From assembly GCF_016785185.1 (NCBI RefSeq), contig NZ_JAEKDY010000076.1: a stretch of 16,727 nt of DNA, one strand, 5' to 3'. This DNA comes from Heyndrickxia sporothermodurans (GTDB lineage Bacteria > Bacillota > Bacilli > Bacillales > Bacillaceae_C). This document shows positions 5,306 through 12,782 of this stretch, in pieces (the first letter of the stretch is position 1; each line of letters opens with the position of its first letter). A program made the position numbers and the translations under genes. A model generated the notes under the pieces. It ran no database searches. It was not told the DNA's origin and saw only the letters and a program-made list of their open reading frames with translations.

Positions 5306-5533
5306 TTATTCTTTTTTTGTTTTTGGTAGGAGTGATAGAAGATTTGTGATATCTTTTGATGCTTCGGTGTTTTCGGATTGGATGTCTAGGTAGACTTCTT
5401 TCCGATGGATTTCTATGTTTTTTGGTGCGTTGATGCCGATTTTGACTTGGTCGCCTTTGATGGCGGTGATGGTGATTTCGATGTCATCACCGATTTGGAT
5501 GGCTTCACCTTTTTTTCTTGATAGGACTAGCAT
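5306..5533 (-). CDS. csrA: Carbon storage regulator CsrA, translational repressor of flagellin
   Basis: A 75-residue RNA-binding dimer. The N-terminus MLVLSRKKGEAIQIGDDIEI and the segment VKIGINAPKNIEIHRKEVY are textbook CsrA. They include Arg6 and the IEIHRKEVY strand (about residues 40-48) that contact GGA motifs. The ATG at 5533 follows AAAGGGGTG. It lies 4 bases after the fliW stop, so the pair is cotranscribed and probably translationally coupled. The C-terminal tail (about 50-75) is somewhat long and Ser/Thr/Lys-rich; in FliW-dependent CsrA proteins the C-terminal extension is part of the FliW interaction surface. The target is the hag leader beginning about 130 bases downstream. Confidence 0.97.
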   Translation of the reverse strand: MLVLSRKKGEAIQIGDDIEITITAIKGDQVKIGINAPKNIEIHRKEVYLDIQSENTEASKDITNLLSLLPKTKKE

Positions 5534-5537
5534 CGTC

Positions 5538-5975
5538 TCACCCCTTTACTAGTTGCTCAAAGAGCGGATGTTTGATTTTGTATGGCGAATCGTTTAGGAT
5601 AACTTGTTTGGCTTTGTTATTTTTTATGTTTAACACAATAGGCGCTTGCAGGTTGGCTGTTGTTTTTTCAAATGGATCTTGGACCGTTACAATTGTAAAT
5701 ACGCTAATATCTTCCTGACTCTCGATAGATAATTGTTCCATTGTACTTTCATCAAGGGAAAATTCATATTTATCGATAAAATTAAATGGGCTTGTTAATA
5801 CGAATGCAAGTCCTGCTGTTTGAAGCGATTGCATAATTGTAAACAAGGCTTGGTCCGGTAATGGGAGTAAAATAAATTTGTATTCTTCTGGAAAGCCCGG
5901 GATTCCCTTTTCAAAGTGCAGAACGTCTTTTTCATTTATTTCGGTTTCGCCGTGATATTTTGTTTCGATTTTCAT
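5538..5975 (-). CDS. fliW: Flagellar assembly factor FliW, CsrA antagonist
   Basis: A 145-residue protein that binds either flagellin or CsrA. When flagellin accumulates in the cytoplasm it holds FliW, and freed CsrA represses hag. The conserved start MKIETKYHGETEINEKDVLHFEKGIPGF and the FILLPLPD segment are clear. ATG at 5975 is preferred over the GTG nine bases upstream because GGAG lies 8 bases before it and because family members start with this motif. It sits between yviE and csrA, as in Bacillus subtilis. No odd residues or truncation are visible. Confidence 0.95.
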   Translation of the reverse strand: MKIETKYHGETEINEKDVLHFEKGIPGFPEEYKFILLPLPDQALFTIMQSLQTAGLAFVLTSPFNFIDKYEFSLDESTMEQLSIESQEDISVFTIVTVQDPFEKTTANLQAPIVLNIKNNKAKQVILNDSPYKIKHPLFEQLVKG

Positions 5976-5995
5976 TTTTAACACTCCATTTCATC

Positions 5996-6553
5996 TTACA
6001 GCGTAAAATCTATGTTTAATGCTTGATGCTGTTTCAATCTTGCCGTTACTTCACCAGGTTGATACGTAATAATTGGCTTTTGTGTTTTCACATTGATGTT
6101 TGCTTGGTGGGTATTCCAATCAATAGTTACTTCCGCTGGCTGGTAGTCCGTTTTTACAGAAAAAAACGATGGAATCCATGTAATATTCGTGTCGAATGTT
6201 TGGTTCTCAAGTGCACGTTGGGCAGATTGTTCGACGATTACTTTCCGACTGTTTTCTATCTTCATTAGTTGATCACCTTCGGAGGCAATCCTTGCGATTC
6301 CTTCCATTGCCTTTTGCTTTCCATATTGGGCATTTTCTTCGGTTCGTCGAAAGACACTTTTAATATCCATCTCTTCCCAAGCTTCGGTTTGGTCAATGGA
6401 AAGTTTGCCGGGAATTGTATGTATTTGTAATTCCGCATGTGGCTGCTGGATATCCATTTGTGCTTTTGGCTGTTCGATTGTTTGTGTGGCTGGTCTCGTT
6501 TGTAATTCAATTTGTGCCTGCTGGGACTGGAGTCTAATTTGTGGCACCTGCAT
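5996..6553 (-). CDS. yviE: YviE-like flagellar locus protein (DUF6470)
   Basis: A 185-residue protein that matches YviE/DUF6470 by content and position between flgL and fliW. The N-terminal third is a run of short Gln-rich strands (IRLQSQQAQIELQTRPATQT, then QMDIQQPHAELQIHTIPGKL). The middle (about 55-115) is helical, and the C-terminal part repeats beta-strand pairs such as VTIDWNTHQANINVKTQKP. There is no signal peptide or membrane segment. Its function is not established. ATG 6553 follows AAGGGGATG, with a usable spacing of about 8 bases. It lies only 30 bases after the terminator hairpin behind flgL, so its transcription must depend on readthrough or on signals within that hairpin. Confidence 0.82.
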   Translation of the reverse strand: MQVPQIRLQSQQAQIELQTRPATQTIEQPKAQMDIQQPHAELQIHTIPGKLSIDQTEAWEEMDIKSVFRRTEENAQYGKQKAMEGIARIASEGDQLMKIENSRKVIVEQSAQRALENQTFDTNITWIPSFFSVKTDYQPAEVTIDWNTHQANINVKTQKPIITYQPGEVTARLKQHQALNIDFTL

Positions 6554-6583
6554 AGAAATTCATCCCCTTTTTTCTTATTCTAC

Positions 6584-6611
6584 AAAAAAAGCTATTCGAA
6601 ATGAATAGCTT
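6584..6611 (-). terminator. Terminator hairpin between flgL and yviE
   Basis: On the minus strand AAGCTATTC and GAATAGCTT form a 9-bp stem with a five-base loop, followed by at least five T. It starts 5 bases after the flgL stop. As yviE begins 30 bases later with no room for a separate promoter, it probably works as a partial terminator that sets the ratio of flgKL to yviE-fliW-csrA message. Confidence 0.75.
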
Positions 6612-6615
6612 CCCC

Positions 6616-7509
6616 TTATCTTAGAAAATCCAATAGGGTCGGTTGGATGATTCTTGCACCGGCTTCCATTGCGGCACGGTGAATCGCTTCCTGTGTTTTG
6701 AAGTCTGTGACGAGCTTTTCAAAGTCTATATCTTCATTATCTGACATGACGCGTTTCGCGATAAGTTGTTGGTTGTCAATTCTCTCTTCCATGAAATCTA
6801 AGCGGTTTGTTCGTGCACCGATTTCGGATTGAGCAGATAAAACTTTAGAAATCCGGTCATCCATCGTTTGAATGAAGTCGCCTATTTTTCCGGAGCCTTC
6901 TCCTCGTAATGTTTTTTCCAGATTGTCTAATTCTGTAAAGACACTGTCCCCATTTGCACCACCCATAAAGGCATTCGTTCCATTGATATTAACTGGAACA
7001 TAGATTCCTTTAGAAAGCTCCATATTCACATTACCTTCAGAAAATTGTGCTTTAATACCTGCATCAGTCGTTTGAACAGGGGCTGTTAATGTATTGCTTC
7101 CGTTAAAAATATATTTGTCGCCGACTTTAGAATTAGCAATGGAGGCAATATGTTCTTTTAACTGACTAACTTCATCCGCTACTGCTTTCGTTTGCTCTTT
7201 ATCATATGTTCCATTATTCGCACTTACCGTTATTTCACGAATACGTTGCAAGGCTTTATTCATTTCACTTAATGCAGAATCGGTTGTATCTACCCAATTT
7301 CGCGCTTCCGAGAAATTGCTTTTGAACTGCTCAATTTCCATTACATTTGTCCGATAAAACATTCCTTTCATCGCAACGACTGGATCATCCGACGGTCTTG
7401 AAATCTTTTTTTGCGTTGTCATTTGTTCATTCAGCTTATCCATAAGTGAATAGCTTTGATTAATATTAAACATGACATTATTCGATATCATACTTTGTGT
7501 TACGCGCAT
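6616..7509 (-). CDS. flgL: Hook-filament junction protein FlgL (HAP3)
   Basis: A 297-residue flagellin-like protein that links the FlgK ring to the filament. The N-terminus MRVTQSMISNNVMFNINQS and the KISRPSDDPV motif (about residues 36-45) are FlgL hallmarks, and the C-terminus ends FKTQEAIHRAAMEAGARIIQPTLLDFLR. The helical D0/D1 ends are present and the central domain is short, a normal size for Bacillus-type FlgL. The ATG at 7509 has AGGGGTG about 7 bases upstream. It follows flgK with a 12-base gap and shares its transcript. Confidence 0.96.
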   Translation of the reverse strand: MRVTQSMISNNVMFNINQSYSLMDKLNEQMTTQKKISRPSDDPVVAMKGMFYRTNVMEIEQFKSNFSEARNWVDTTDSALSEMNKALQRIREITVSANNGTYDKEQTKAVADEVSQLKEHIASIANSKVGDKYIFNGSNTLTAPVQTTDAGIKAQFSEGNVNMELSKGIYVPVNINGTNAFMGGANGDSVFTELDNLEKTLRGEGSGKIGDFIQTMDDRISKVLSAQSEIGARTNRLDFMEERIDNQQLIAKRVMSDNEDIDFEKLVTDFKTQEAIHRAAMEAGARIIQPTLLDFLR

Positions 7510-7521
7510 CTCATTTCACCC

Positions 7522-9072
7522 CTATTTCCCAACATGTCCGAGTCCATTGATAATTTGATCAAGCATCTCATCGATCGCTGTAATCATGCGAGCGGATGCT
7601 GAATAAGCATGTTGAAATTGTATTAAGTTTGAAAACTCTTCATCTAAAGAAACTGCTGTAACTGATTGACGGTTTTTATCTACAGAATTTAGTAGGACTT
7701 CACTATTATGTGCGAGTCGATTGGCCTGCTGACCTTTTACCGCCATACTTCCAATTGTTCCTTCAAAAAACGATTGGATCGTTCCATTATTTATTTCTAA
7801 ATTTTCAAGTTTCGTTCCATCGCTTAACGTGACAGAGTTATTAGAGAATTGCAAGTCTTTAATATTCCCTAAAGCAATCGCGTTGCCACCATTTCCTGCA
7901 TTACCTTTCACTAGTGAAGCAGCGATTTCTGAAGGCTTTAGGTCAGCTACCTTAATACTTCCTGCCGCCCCTTTATAATCAGTTCCTAGTCCTTCGAAAA
8001 AGTTTTTGCCTAGTGGATTGCCATTTGCATCGACTCCGCCATTTCCATTCTTATCATAGCCTTTTGAATGAATCTCGTTAAAAATCGTTGCGTATGTATA
8101 AGCTAGTTTATCTAAGTTATCAAGCATTTCCGGATACAACCCTTTGCCTTCACCTGTTCCATATGCTTGAATTAATGCATTTAGTTTTCCTTGGCCTGTG
8201 AGGCTATCCATATCACTTGTCGCGATTTCACCATTAACGGAAATAGAACTTACACCTTTTTCATCTTTTTCAATAGAAACAGCACTTGCATTTGAGCCGT
8301 TTACTAGGCTTATCTTTTTATTTCCAATGACCAGATTGATACTCGCTGTACCTTCTGCTTTTGGTGATGGTTTGCCACCTGATGTTTGATAGGTCGTTTC
8401 AATAGGAACAATACTCGATAATTCATCAAGTAAACGGTCTCTTTGGTCGTATAAATCATTCGGTAAATAACCATGCGGCTCTACTTCACTAATTTGCTTA
8501 TTTACAGCAGCAAGCTGGGTCGTTAATGAATTGACTTGCTGAACCGTTACATCCATTTCATGATTCAGCTCATTGCGCACGGACATTAAAGAATCATGCA
8601 AATAATTAAATGTTTCCGCTAATGATTGTCCACGTTGTAAAACAACCATCCTTGCCCCCTCATTTTCAGGGTTTACACTTAAATCTTGAAGTGACTGCCA
8701 AAATTGCGACATCGCTTTTGATAAACCATAGTCACTCGGTTCATTCATAATTTCTTCCATTTTTTGTACAGACCCCGCATAGGATTGCCAGTATCCTAAT
8801 TTCGTATTTTCATTGCGATACTGCCGATCGATAAATTGATCCCTAATTCTCTCAATCGATCCTTCTTTTACTCCTGTTCCGAGTAAGCCCGGAATTTCAG
8901 GTCGGTTCATCGCCGGTGATGGAAAACCTTCAGTTTGGATAAATTCTATTCGTTGTCTTGTATAACCAGGTGTATTCGCATTTGAAATATTATTTCCTGT
9001 TGTATAAATGGCACTTTGCGAAGTAAACATTCCGCGTTTGGCCGTTTCTAAGCCGAAAAATGTTGAACGCAA
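7522..9072 (-). CDS. flgK: Hook-associated protein FlgK (HAP1)
   Basis: A 516-residue protein that forms the first ring between hook and filament. The N-terminal rod/hook signature STFFGLETAKRGMFTSQSAI, followed by NNISNANTPGYTRQR (about 28-42), is diagnostic. The C-terminus contains SLDEEFSNLIQFQHAYSASA and a final MLDQIINGLG helix. The middle region (about 230-400) is the variable surface domain. The start is TTG at 9072, set by AAGGAGG 7 bases upstream; the encoded sequence begins with the conserved motif right after it. It lies 21 bases after flgN, which encodes its chaperone. Confidence 0.97.
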   Translation of the reverse strand: MRSTFFGLETAKRGMFTSQSAIYTTGNNISNANTPGYTRQRIEFIQTEGFPSPAMNRPEIPGLLGTGVKEGSIERIRDQFIDRQYRNENTKLGYWQSYAGSVQKMEEIMNEPSDYGLSKAMSQFWQSLQDLSVNPENEGARMVVLQRGQSLAETFNYLHDSLMSVRNELNHEMDVTVQQVNSLTTQLAAVNKQISEVEPHGYLPNDLYDQRDRLLDELSSIVPIETTYQTSGGKPSPKAEGTASINLVIGNKKISLVNGSNASAVSIEKDEKGVSSISVNGEIATSDMDSLTGQGKLNALIQAYGTGEGKGLYPEMLDNLDKLAYTYATIFNEIHSKGYDKNGNGGVDANGNPLGKNFFEGLGTDYKGAAGSIKVADLKPSEIAASLVKGNAGNGGNAIALGNIKDLQFSNNSVTLSDGTKLENLEINNGTIQSFFEGTIGSMAVKGQQANRLAHNSEVLLNSVDKNRQSVTAVSLDEEFSNLIQFQHAYSASARMITAIDEMLDQIINGLGHVGK

Positions 9073-9093
9073 TGGTTTTCCTCCTTCTCTCGT

Positions 9094-9585
9094 TTAGGCT
9101 TGAGAATCAAATAAAGATCGCGTGGTTTCGACAAGCTCTTCATCTGCTGATTTTGTATAATTTGGTGATTCAGGCTCTGGATCGAAAAAGTTTAAATTCA
9201 AATGAACGAATTGCAAGGAATGCATGAGTAATTGCTGATTCAACGTATTTACATTTTTCAATTCATCCACTTGTTGGATTAAATTCGCTTGTAGTTCTTG
9301 AATTTGTTCCTTCTCGGGTCCATTTAAATGGGTAAGTAGTGCTGAAATAGTGAACCCGTCCATTTCAATGGCTAAATCTTTTTTTAATCGTGCAACCAAT
9401 TCTTGTCGCTGATTTTCAAACATTTGAATGGCTGCAATATGCTTTTGTTCATTTTGGATGATGTTCTGTAATGATTCGATATTGGCTGATTTTATGACTT
9501 CTGTTTTTTCAACAGCAATTTCATATAGACTTTGATGAAGCTTAAGTGTTTTTTGCAATACTTCTATCAGCTTTTGGGTCAGCAT
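9094..9585 (-). CDS. flgN: FlgN, export chaperone for FlgK and FlgL
   Basis: A 163-residue protein, predicted all-helical with heptad-like stretches (about 5-60 and 85-125), typical of FlgN chaperones that keep FlgK and FlgL unfolded for export. The segment ELKNVNTLNQQLLMHSLQFV near residues 110-130 resembles the conserved C-terminal helix that binds its clients. Sequence identity within this family is low, so position directly before flgK carries much of the assignment. ATG 9585 follows AGGAGGG by 7-8 bases. A SigD promoter lies about 35-60 bases upstream, overlapping the end of the DUF327 gene. Confidence 0.88.
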   Translation of the reverse strand: MLTQKLIEVLQKTLKLHQSLYEIAVEKTEVIKSANIESLQNIIQNEQKHIAAIQMFENQRQELVARLKKDLAIEMDGFTISALLTHLNGPEKEQIQELQANLIQQVDELKNVNTLNQQLLMHSLQFVHLNLNFFDPEPESPNYTKSADEELVETTRSLFDSQA

Positions 9586-9618
9586 GAAAGACCCTCCTGT
9601 TTTAAGTTTCTATCTTTT

Positions 9619-9644
9619 TTATCGGCAAATAAGGAAAAATGTTA
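9619..9644 (-). promoter_or_regulatory. SigD promoter of flgN-flgK-flgL
   Basis: TAAC (9644-9641), a 14-bp spacer and GCCGATAA (9626-9619) fit the SigD consensus with one change in each box. The -35 element overlaps the stop codon of the upstream DUF327 gene. Confidence 0.75.
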
Positions 9645-10079
9645 AGTGTAAATATTAACAATTAATCCTTGAATTTCTCCGACAAGTCCTAATATATCTA
9701 ATCCTTTTTGTTCTTTTTCAAGTACTTTATTGGCTAAATCGATTAACTTTGAATCTACTTCTTTAACGATTTTATATACTTTGGAACGTCCACGCCAGTT
9801 GAGACCACGCTGTTCTTCCAGCTGTAATCCATTATTTACGGCATCCTCCATAAAGGATTTCACTAGCTTTTTATATTTACGAAAATCTTCAATCGTTCTT
9901 GATTTGGCAAGCTTTTGTCCTTGATCCTCGATGTCTTGCATCAGCTTGGTCATTCTTTCTAACGCTCTATTTTCACGTCCTTTAGACATGACTTCTGAAA
10001 ACGAGACCGTCTCTGAAGCTACTTGATTCTTTTTTTGAAGTTTATTTAAACCTAATTTATCTACTTTCCCTACTTCCAC
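9642..10079 (-). CDS. YaaR-like protein (DUF327) in the flagellar cluster
   Basis: A 145-residue, largely helical cytoplasmic protein. The block GRSKVYKIVKEVDSKLIDLA and the preceding FRKYKKLVKSFMEDAVNNGL are characteristic of the YaaR/DUF327 family, whose function is not established. In Bacillus subtilis yaaR sits in a different, non-flagellar locus. Here it is placed between a flagellin and flgN. Two GTG codons could start it; I prefer 10079 because AGAGGTG lies 6 bases upstream, while the earlier GTG (10088) overlaps that ribosome binding site. No clear SigD promoter precedes it, and it follows the flagellin terminator, so it may rely on readthrough. Confidence 0.85.
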   Translation of the reverse strand: MEVGKVDKLGLNKLQKKNQVASETVSFSEVMSKGRENRALERMTKLMQDIEDQGQKLAKSRTIEDFRKYKKLVKSFMEDAVNNGLQLEEQRGLNWRGRSKVYKIVKEVDSKLIDLANKVLEKEQKGLDILGLVGEIQGLIVNIYT

Positions 10080-10161
10080 GGTGCTCACCTCTTCATCGCT
10101 TTTTTCTTATTTTACGTGAGTTTCAAGAAAATTTCAGTTGGAGATTATCCCCAATAAATAA

Positions 10162-10188
10162 GGGTGGAGTCCTATTTGTCCTCCACCC
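10162..10188 (-). terminator. Terminator hairpin after the second flagellin
   Basis: GGGTGGAG and CTCCACCC form a perfect 8-bp stem with an 11-base loop, 12 bases after the flagellin stop. On the minus strand it is followed by TTATTTATT, a weak U-tract. It should end most fliS-flagellin transcripts while allowing some readthrough into the DUF327 gene. Confidence 0.7.
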
Positions 10189-10199
10189 CATGTTGAAAT

Positions 10200-11993
10200 T
10201 TATTTCAATAACTGTAGAATTCCTTGTGGCAGCTGGTTTGCTTGCGCGAGCATTGCTTGACCGGCTTGGTTTAGAATATTGTTACGTGTATAATTTGTCA
10301 TTTCTTCTGCCATGTCAAGGTCACGAATACGTGATTCAGCAGCTGTTAAGTTTTCATTGGCAGTTTGTAAATTTGTAACGGTGTGCTCTAATCGGTTTTG
10401 GTATGCCCCTAATTTGCTTCGTTCTGCAGAAACCTTTTGGATCGCTTGATCGATAAGGTCAATCGCTTCACTAGCTCCTTGCGCCGTACTTACATCTACT
10501 CCTGCTTGAGCGTTTAGTCCTGGTGTTGTAATTTTGTTTCCTTGTAAGTCTCTTGCAAGTCCTAAGCTAGCAGCATCCATTATTCCGATAGACATCGTTA
10601 ATGTTTCGGAGCTGTTTGCTCCAATTTGGAACTGAATTTCAAGATCTTTTCCTGCGTTTGCTTCAAAATCTTTGTCAATTAGCTGGATTGCCAAACCGCT
10701 CGTACCGTCATTCGTTTTTGTCGTGCCTAATGATAATGTATTTCCAACAACACTAAAGGTTGGTGCAAGATCTTTTAACGGGTTATTTGTCGTATCCTTT
10801 TGTGCAGTTACTAAAGTTTGATTAATTTCGTTTAATACAGTAAAAACATCTTTTCCAGTTATATCGATTGTTACGCTATTGTTTGCGTACGCTTTTGATG
10901 GAGTGCCGAAATTAATCGTTAAGTTGCCAATTTTTAATTGATCCCCTGCTTTTGGAACTTCAGAAAATTTTAGATTAAACGTCTCTGCATTAATTGCATT
11001 TGGTTTGCCGATGACATTTTTTACTTCTGTTGTTAAATTAGTAGGGTCTAAATATTTGACTGCTGTATTTGCAAAGGTTGTACTTACTTTTATAGTTGCG
11101 GCATCAATTGGAGCCATATTCGCTTTAGTAGTTAAAGTGATTATACCATTATTAATGATATTATCAGTTGTAGTTCCAGTATTTGCCGCATTTGTTGCTT
11201 TTGCAGTAAAAGTAGGATCATTTGCGTTAATTGCTGATGTTAATGCACCAAGTAAATTATTTATATTTGAAACAGCATCTGTATCATTCGCTGCGTTGTC
11301 TTTCCATTGAGCTGTTGTTAAATTGACAGCGATATTACTTGATTTAGAAAGGCCAGGTGTTTTGCCATTTGTAATATCTATTTCATACGTCTTGCCATTA
11401 ATTGTAAATGTTTTGCCATCAATTGCTGTCGATAGTTGCTTTCCAAATGCTGCAGAAAAGTCCATTACGACTTGAGCAGGGTCTGTAGGATCCGCTGTAA
11501 TCGTACCCTTCCATGTTCCCGTTCCCTGATAAGTCACTTGATCCGAGCTAATTTCGGCAAATGGTCTTCCTTTTTCCGCACCACTGAATAATTTCTTTTG
11601 GTTGAATTGCGTCGTATCAGCGATACGATCAATTTCAAATGTTAATTGATTCATTTCGGCTTGTATCGCGCCACGATCATTATCCTCTAGTGTGCCATTT
11701 GATGCCTGCACACTTAATTCCCTCATTCTTTGCAAAATGGAATGGGTTTCGTTCAATGCCCCTTCAGCAGTTTGAATAAGAGAAACAGCATCCAATGAAT
11801 TTCGTTCAGCCATACTTAAACCGCGGATTTGTGAACGCATTTTTTCAGAGATTGCAAGTCCTGCCGCATCGTCTGCCGCACGGTTAATGCGCAGTCCGGA
11901 TGAAAGTTTTTCAAGGCTTTTCGATGTACTGTTCATCGTTTGTGATAAATTTCTGTACGCATTTAATGCTTGGATATTGTGATTAATCCTCAT
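10200..11993 (-). CDS. Second flagellin, long form
   Basis: A 597-residue flagellin, about 195 residues longer than Hag in this window. The D0/D1 ends are intact: MRINHNIQALNAYRNLSQTM and SSGLRINRAADDAAGLAISE at the N-terminus, AERSKLGAYQNRLEHTVTNL and MLAQANQLPQGILQLLK at the C-terminus. The extra length is a central insert (about 150-490) rich in Thr, Asn and Ala, expected to form surface domains D2/D3. ATG 11993 has GAGGAG about 8 bases upstream. It lies 21 bases after fliS and shares its SigD promoter. No intron interrupts its 3' end. It may be a minor or alternative filament subunit; which flagellin dominates cannot be read from sequence. Confidence 0.93.
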   Translation of the reverse strand: MRINHNIQALNAYRNLSQTMNSTSKSLEKLSSGLRINRAADDAAGLAISEKMRSQIRGLSMAERNSLDAVSLIQTAEGALNETHSILQRMRELSVQASNGTLEDNDRGAIQAEMNQLTFEIDRIADTTQFNQKKLFSGAEKGRPFAEISSDQVTYQGTGTWKGTITADPTDPAQVVMDFSAAFGKQLSTAIDGKTFTINGKTYEIDITNGKTPGLSKSSNIAVNLTTAQWKDNAANDTDAVSNINNLLGALTSAINANDPTFTAKATNAANTGTTTDNIINNGIITLTTKANMAPIDAATIKVSTTFANTAVKYLDPTNLTTEVKNVIGKPNAINAETFNLKFSEVPKAGDQLKIGNLTINFGTPSKAYANNSVTIDITGKDVFTVLNEINQTLVTAQKDTTNNPLKDLAPTFSVVGNTLSLGTTKTNDGTSGLAIQLIDKDFEANAGKDLEIQFQIGANSSETLTMSIGIMDAASLGLARDLQGNKITTPGLNAQAGVDVSTAQGASEAIDLIDQAIQKVSAERSKLGAYQNRLEHTVTNLQTANENLTAAESRIRDLDMAEEMTNYTRNNILNQAGQAMLAQANQLPQGILQLLK

Positions 11994-12014
11994 GTTCGAT
12001 TCTCCTCATTTCTC

Positions 12015-12440
12015 TTATTCCTGTGTTGCTACTGCTACATGTTTTTCATAAGCATTCGCTTTTCGTTGAAGTTGAGTTTCTTGTTTTTCTTTATTTTTTA
12101 ATGCTTCATTCCAAGCATTTGCGATAGATTCCGTGATTTGAAGAACTTCTATTAAAAGGGTCGTATCTTTTTTCAAGTTTGCTTCTACTAAGTTATTTGC
12201 CATATAGTTATAAAGGGTATCAAGCTGGTCAGCAATAATCCCCGCTTCATAATTTAAACCTACACCTAATCGTTGTAAAATATCATTTGCCTTTTGAAGC
12301 TTTGTATTTGCTTCAATAAAGTCCTTTTTTTCTATTGCATCGATTGCTTCACGTACGCGATCCATTAATGCTTCATAGAGCAATGAGGTTATTTCTTGTG
12401 ATGATTTTGAATAAATGAATTCTTTTGTTAAAAATTCCAT
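12015..12440 (-). CDS. fliS: Flagellin chaperone FliS
   Basis: A 141-residue four-helix chaperone that caps the C-terminal helix of flagellin before export. It begins with a tail containing FIYSKSSQEITSLLYEALMD, then the typical helices KANDILQRLGVGLNYEAGII (about 48-68) and LYNYMANNLVEANLKKD (about 75-92). The C-terminal tail is longer and more charged than in the shortest FliS proteins. ATG 12440 has AGGAGG 8 bases upstream and a SigD promoter within 55 bases. fliS normally follows fliD; here it directly precedes a flagellin gene and fliD is not in the window. Confidence 0.94.
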   Translation of the reverse strand: MEFLTKEFIYSKSSQEITSLLYEALMDRVREAIDAIEKKDFIEANTKLQKANDILQRLGVGLNYEAGIIADQLDTLYNYMANNLVEANLKKDTTLLIEVLQITESIANAWNEALKNKEKQETQLQRKANAYEKHVAVATQE

Positions 12441-12465
12441 GATTTTAACCTCCTAATCACTCTAT

Positions 12466-12491
12466 ATATCGGATGATTCTTTCATTTTTTA
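12466..12491 (-). promoter_or_regulatory. SigD promoter of fliS and the second flagellin
   Basis: TAAA (12491-12488), a 14-bp spacer and TCCGATAT (12473-12466) match SigD sites elsewhere in this window. The -35 box overlaps the stop codon of the FlhB-like gene, so the cluster restarts transcription here. Confidence 0.83.
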
Positions 12492-12782
12492 ATAGTTTTT
12501 TTCCATTTCCTCAATTAATATTAATATTTCGGCAATGACTGAATATAATTGTGGAGGAATATTATCACCTAAGTCTACATCAATCAATTGCTGAAGAAGT
12601 CCTGCATCTTCTTGCATTTGAACTCCGTGTTTTTTTGCTAGTTCAATGATTTTTTCGGCAACATTGCCTGTACCATGTGCAACGACTGTTGGACCAGGTT
12701 GTGTTTCATCATAGCGGATGACTGCGGCCGATGGACCATTAAGTATTCGTTTGTTTTTTGGGTTAAAATATTTCATTGTCAT
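12489..12782 (-). CDS. FlhB C-terminal-like export switch protein (YlqH/FlhX type)
   Basis: A 97-residue protein equivalent to the cytoplasmic domain of FlhB, the export gate component that switches substrate class. Residues 14-25 (LNGPSAAVIRYD) align with the region where FlhB has its self-cleaving NPTH motif. Here NGPS replaces it, so autocleavage is not expected. GNVAEKIIELAKKHGVQMQE and LLQQLIDVDLGDNIPPQLY match the helices and the conserved L-G-x-x-I-P-x-x-L-Y end of FlhB. The ATG at 12782 overlaps the stop of the FliK-like gene by four bases (ATGA), so the two are coupled. The pair corresponds to ylqG-ylqH of Bacillus subtilis, which lies outside the flagellar loci there. Confidence 0.85.
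   Translation of the reverse strand: MTMKYFNPKNKRILNGPSAAVIRYDETQPGPTVVAHGTGNVAEKIIELAKKHGVQMQEDAGLLQQLIDVDLGDNIPPQLYSVIAEILILIEEMEKNY

Noticed and set aside
11005..11310. 101-codon hydrophobic plus-strand frame inside the second flagellin
   Set aside because: It is the antisense shadow of a Thr/Asn/Ala-rich coding region with no start signals.
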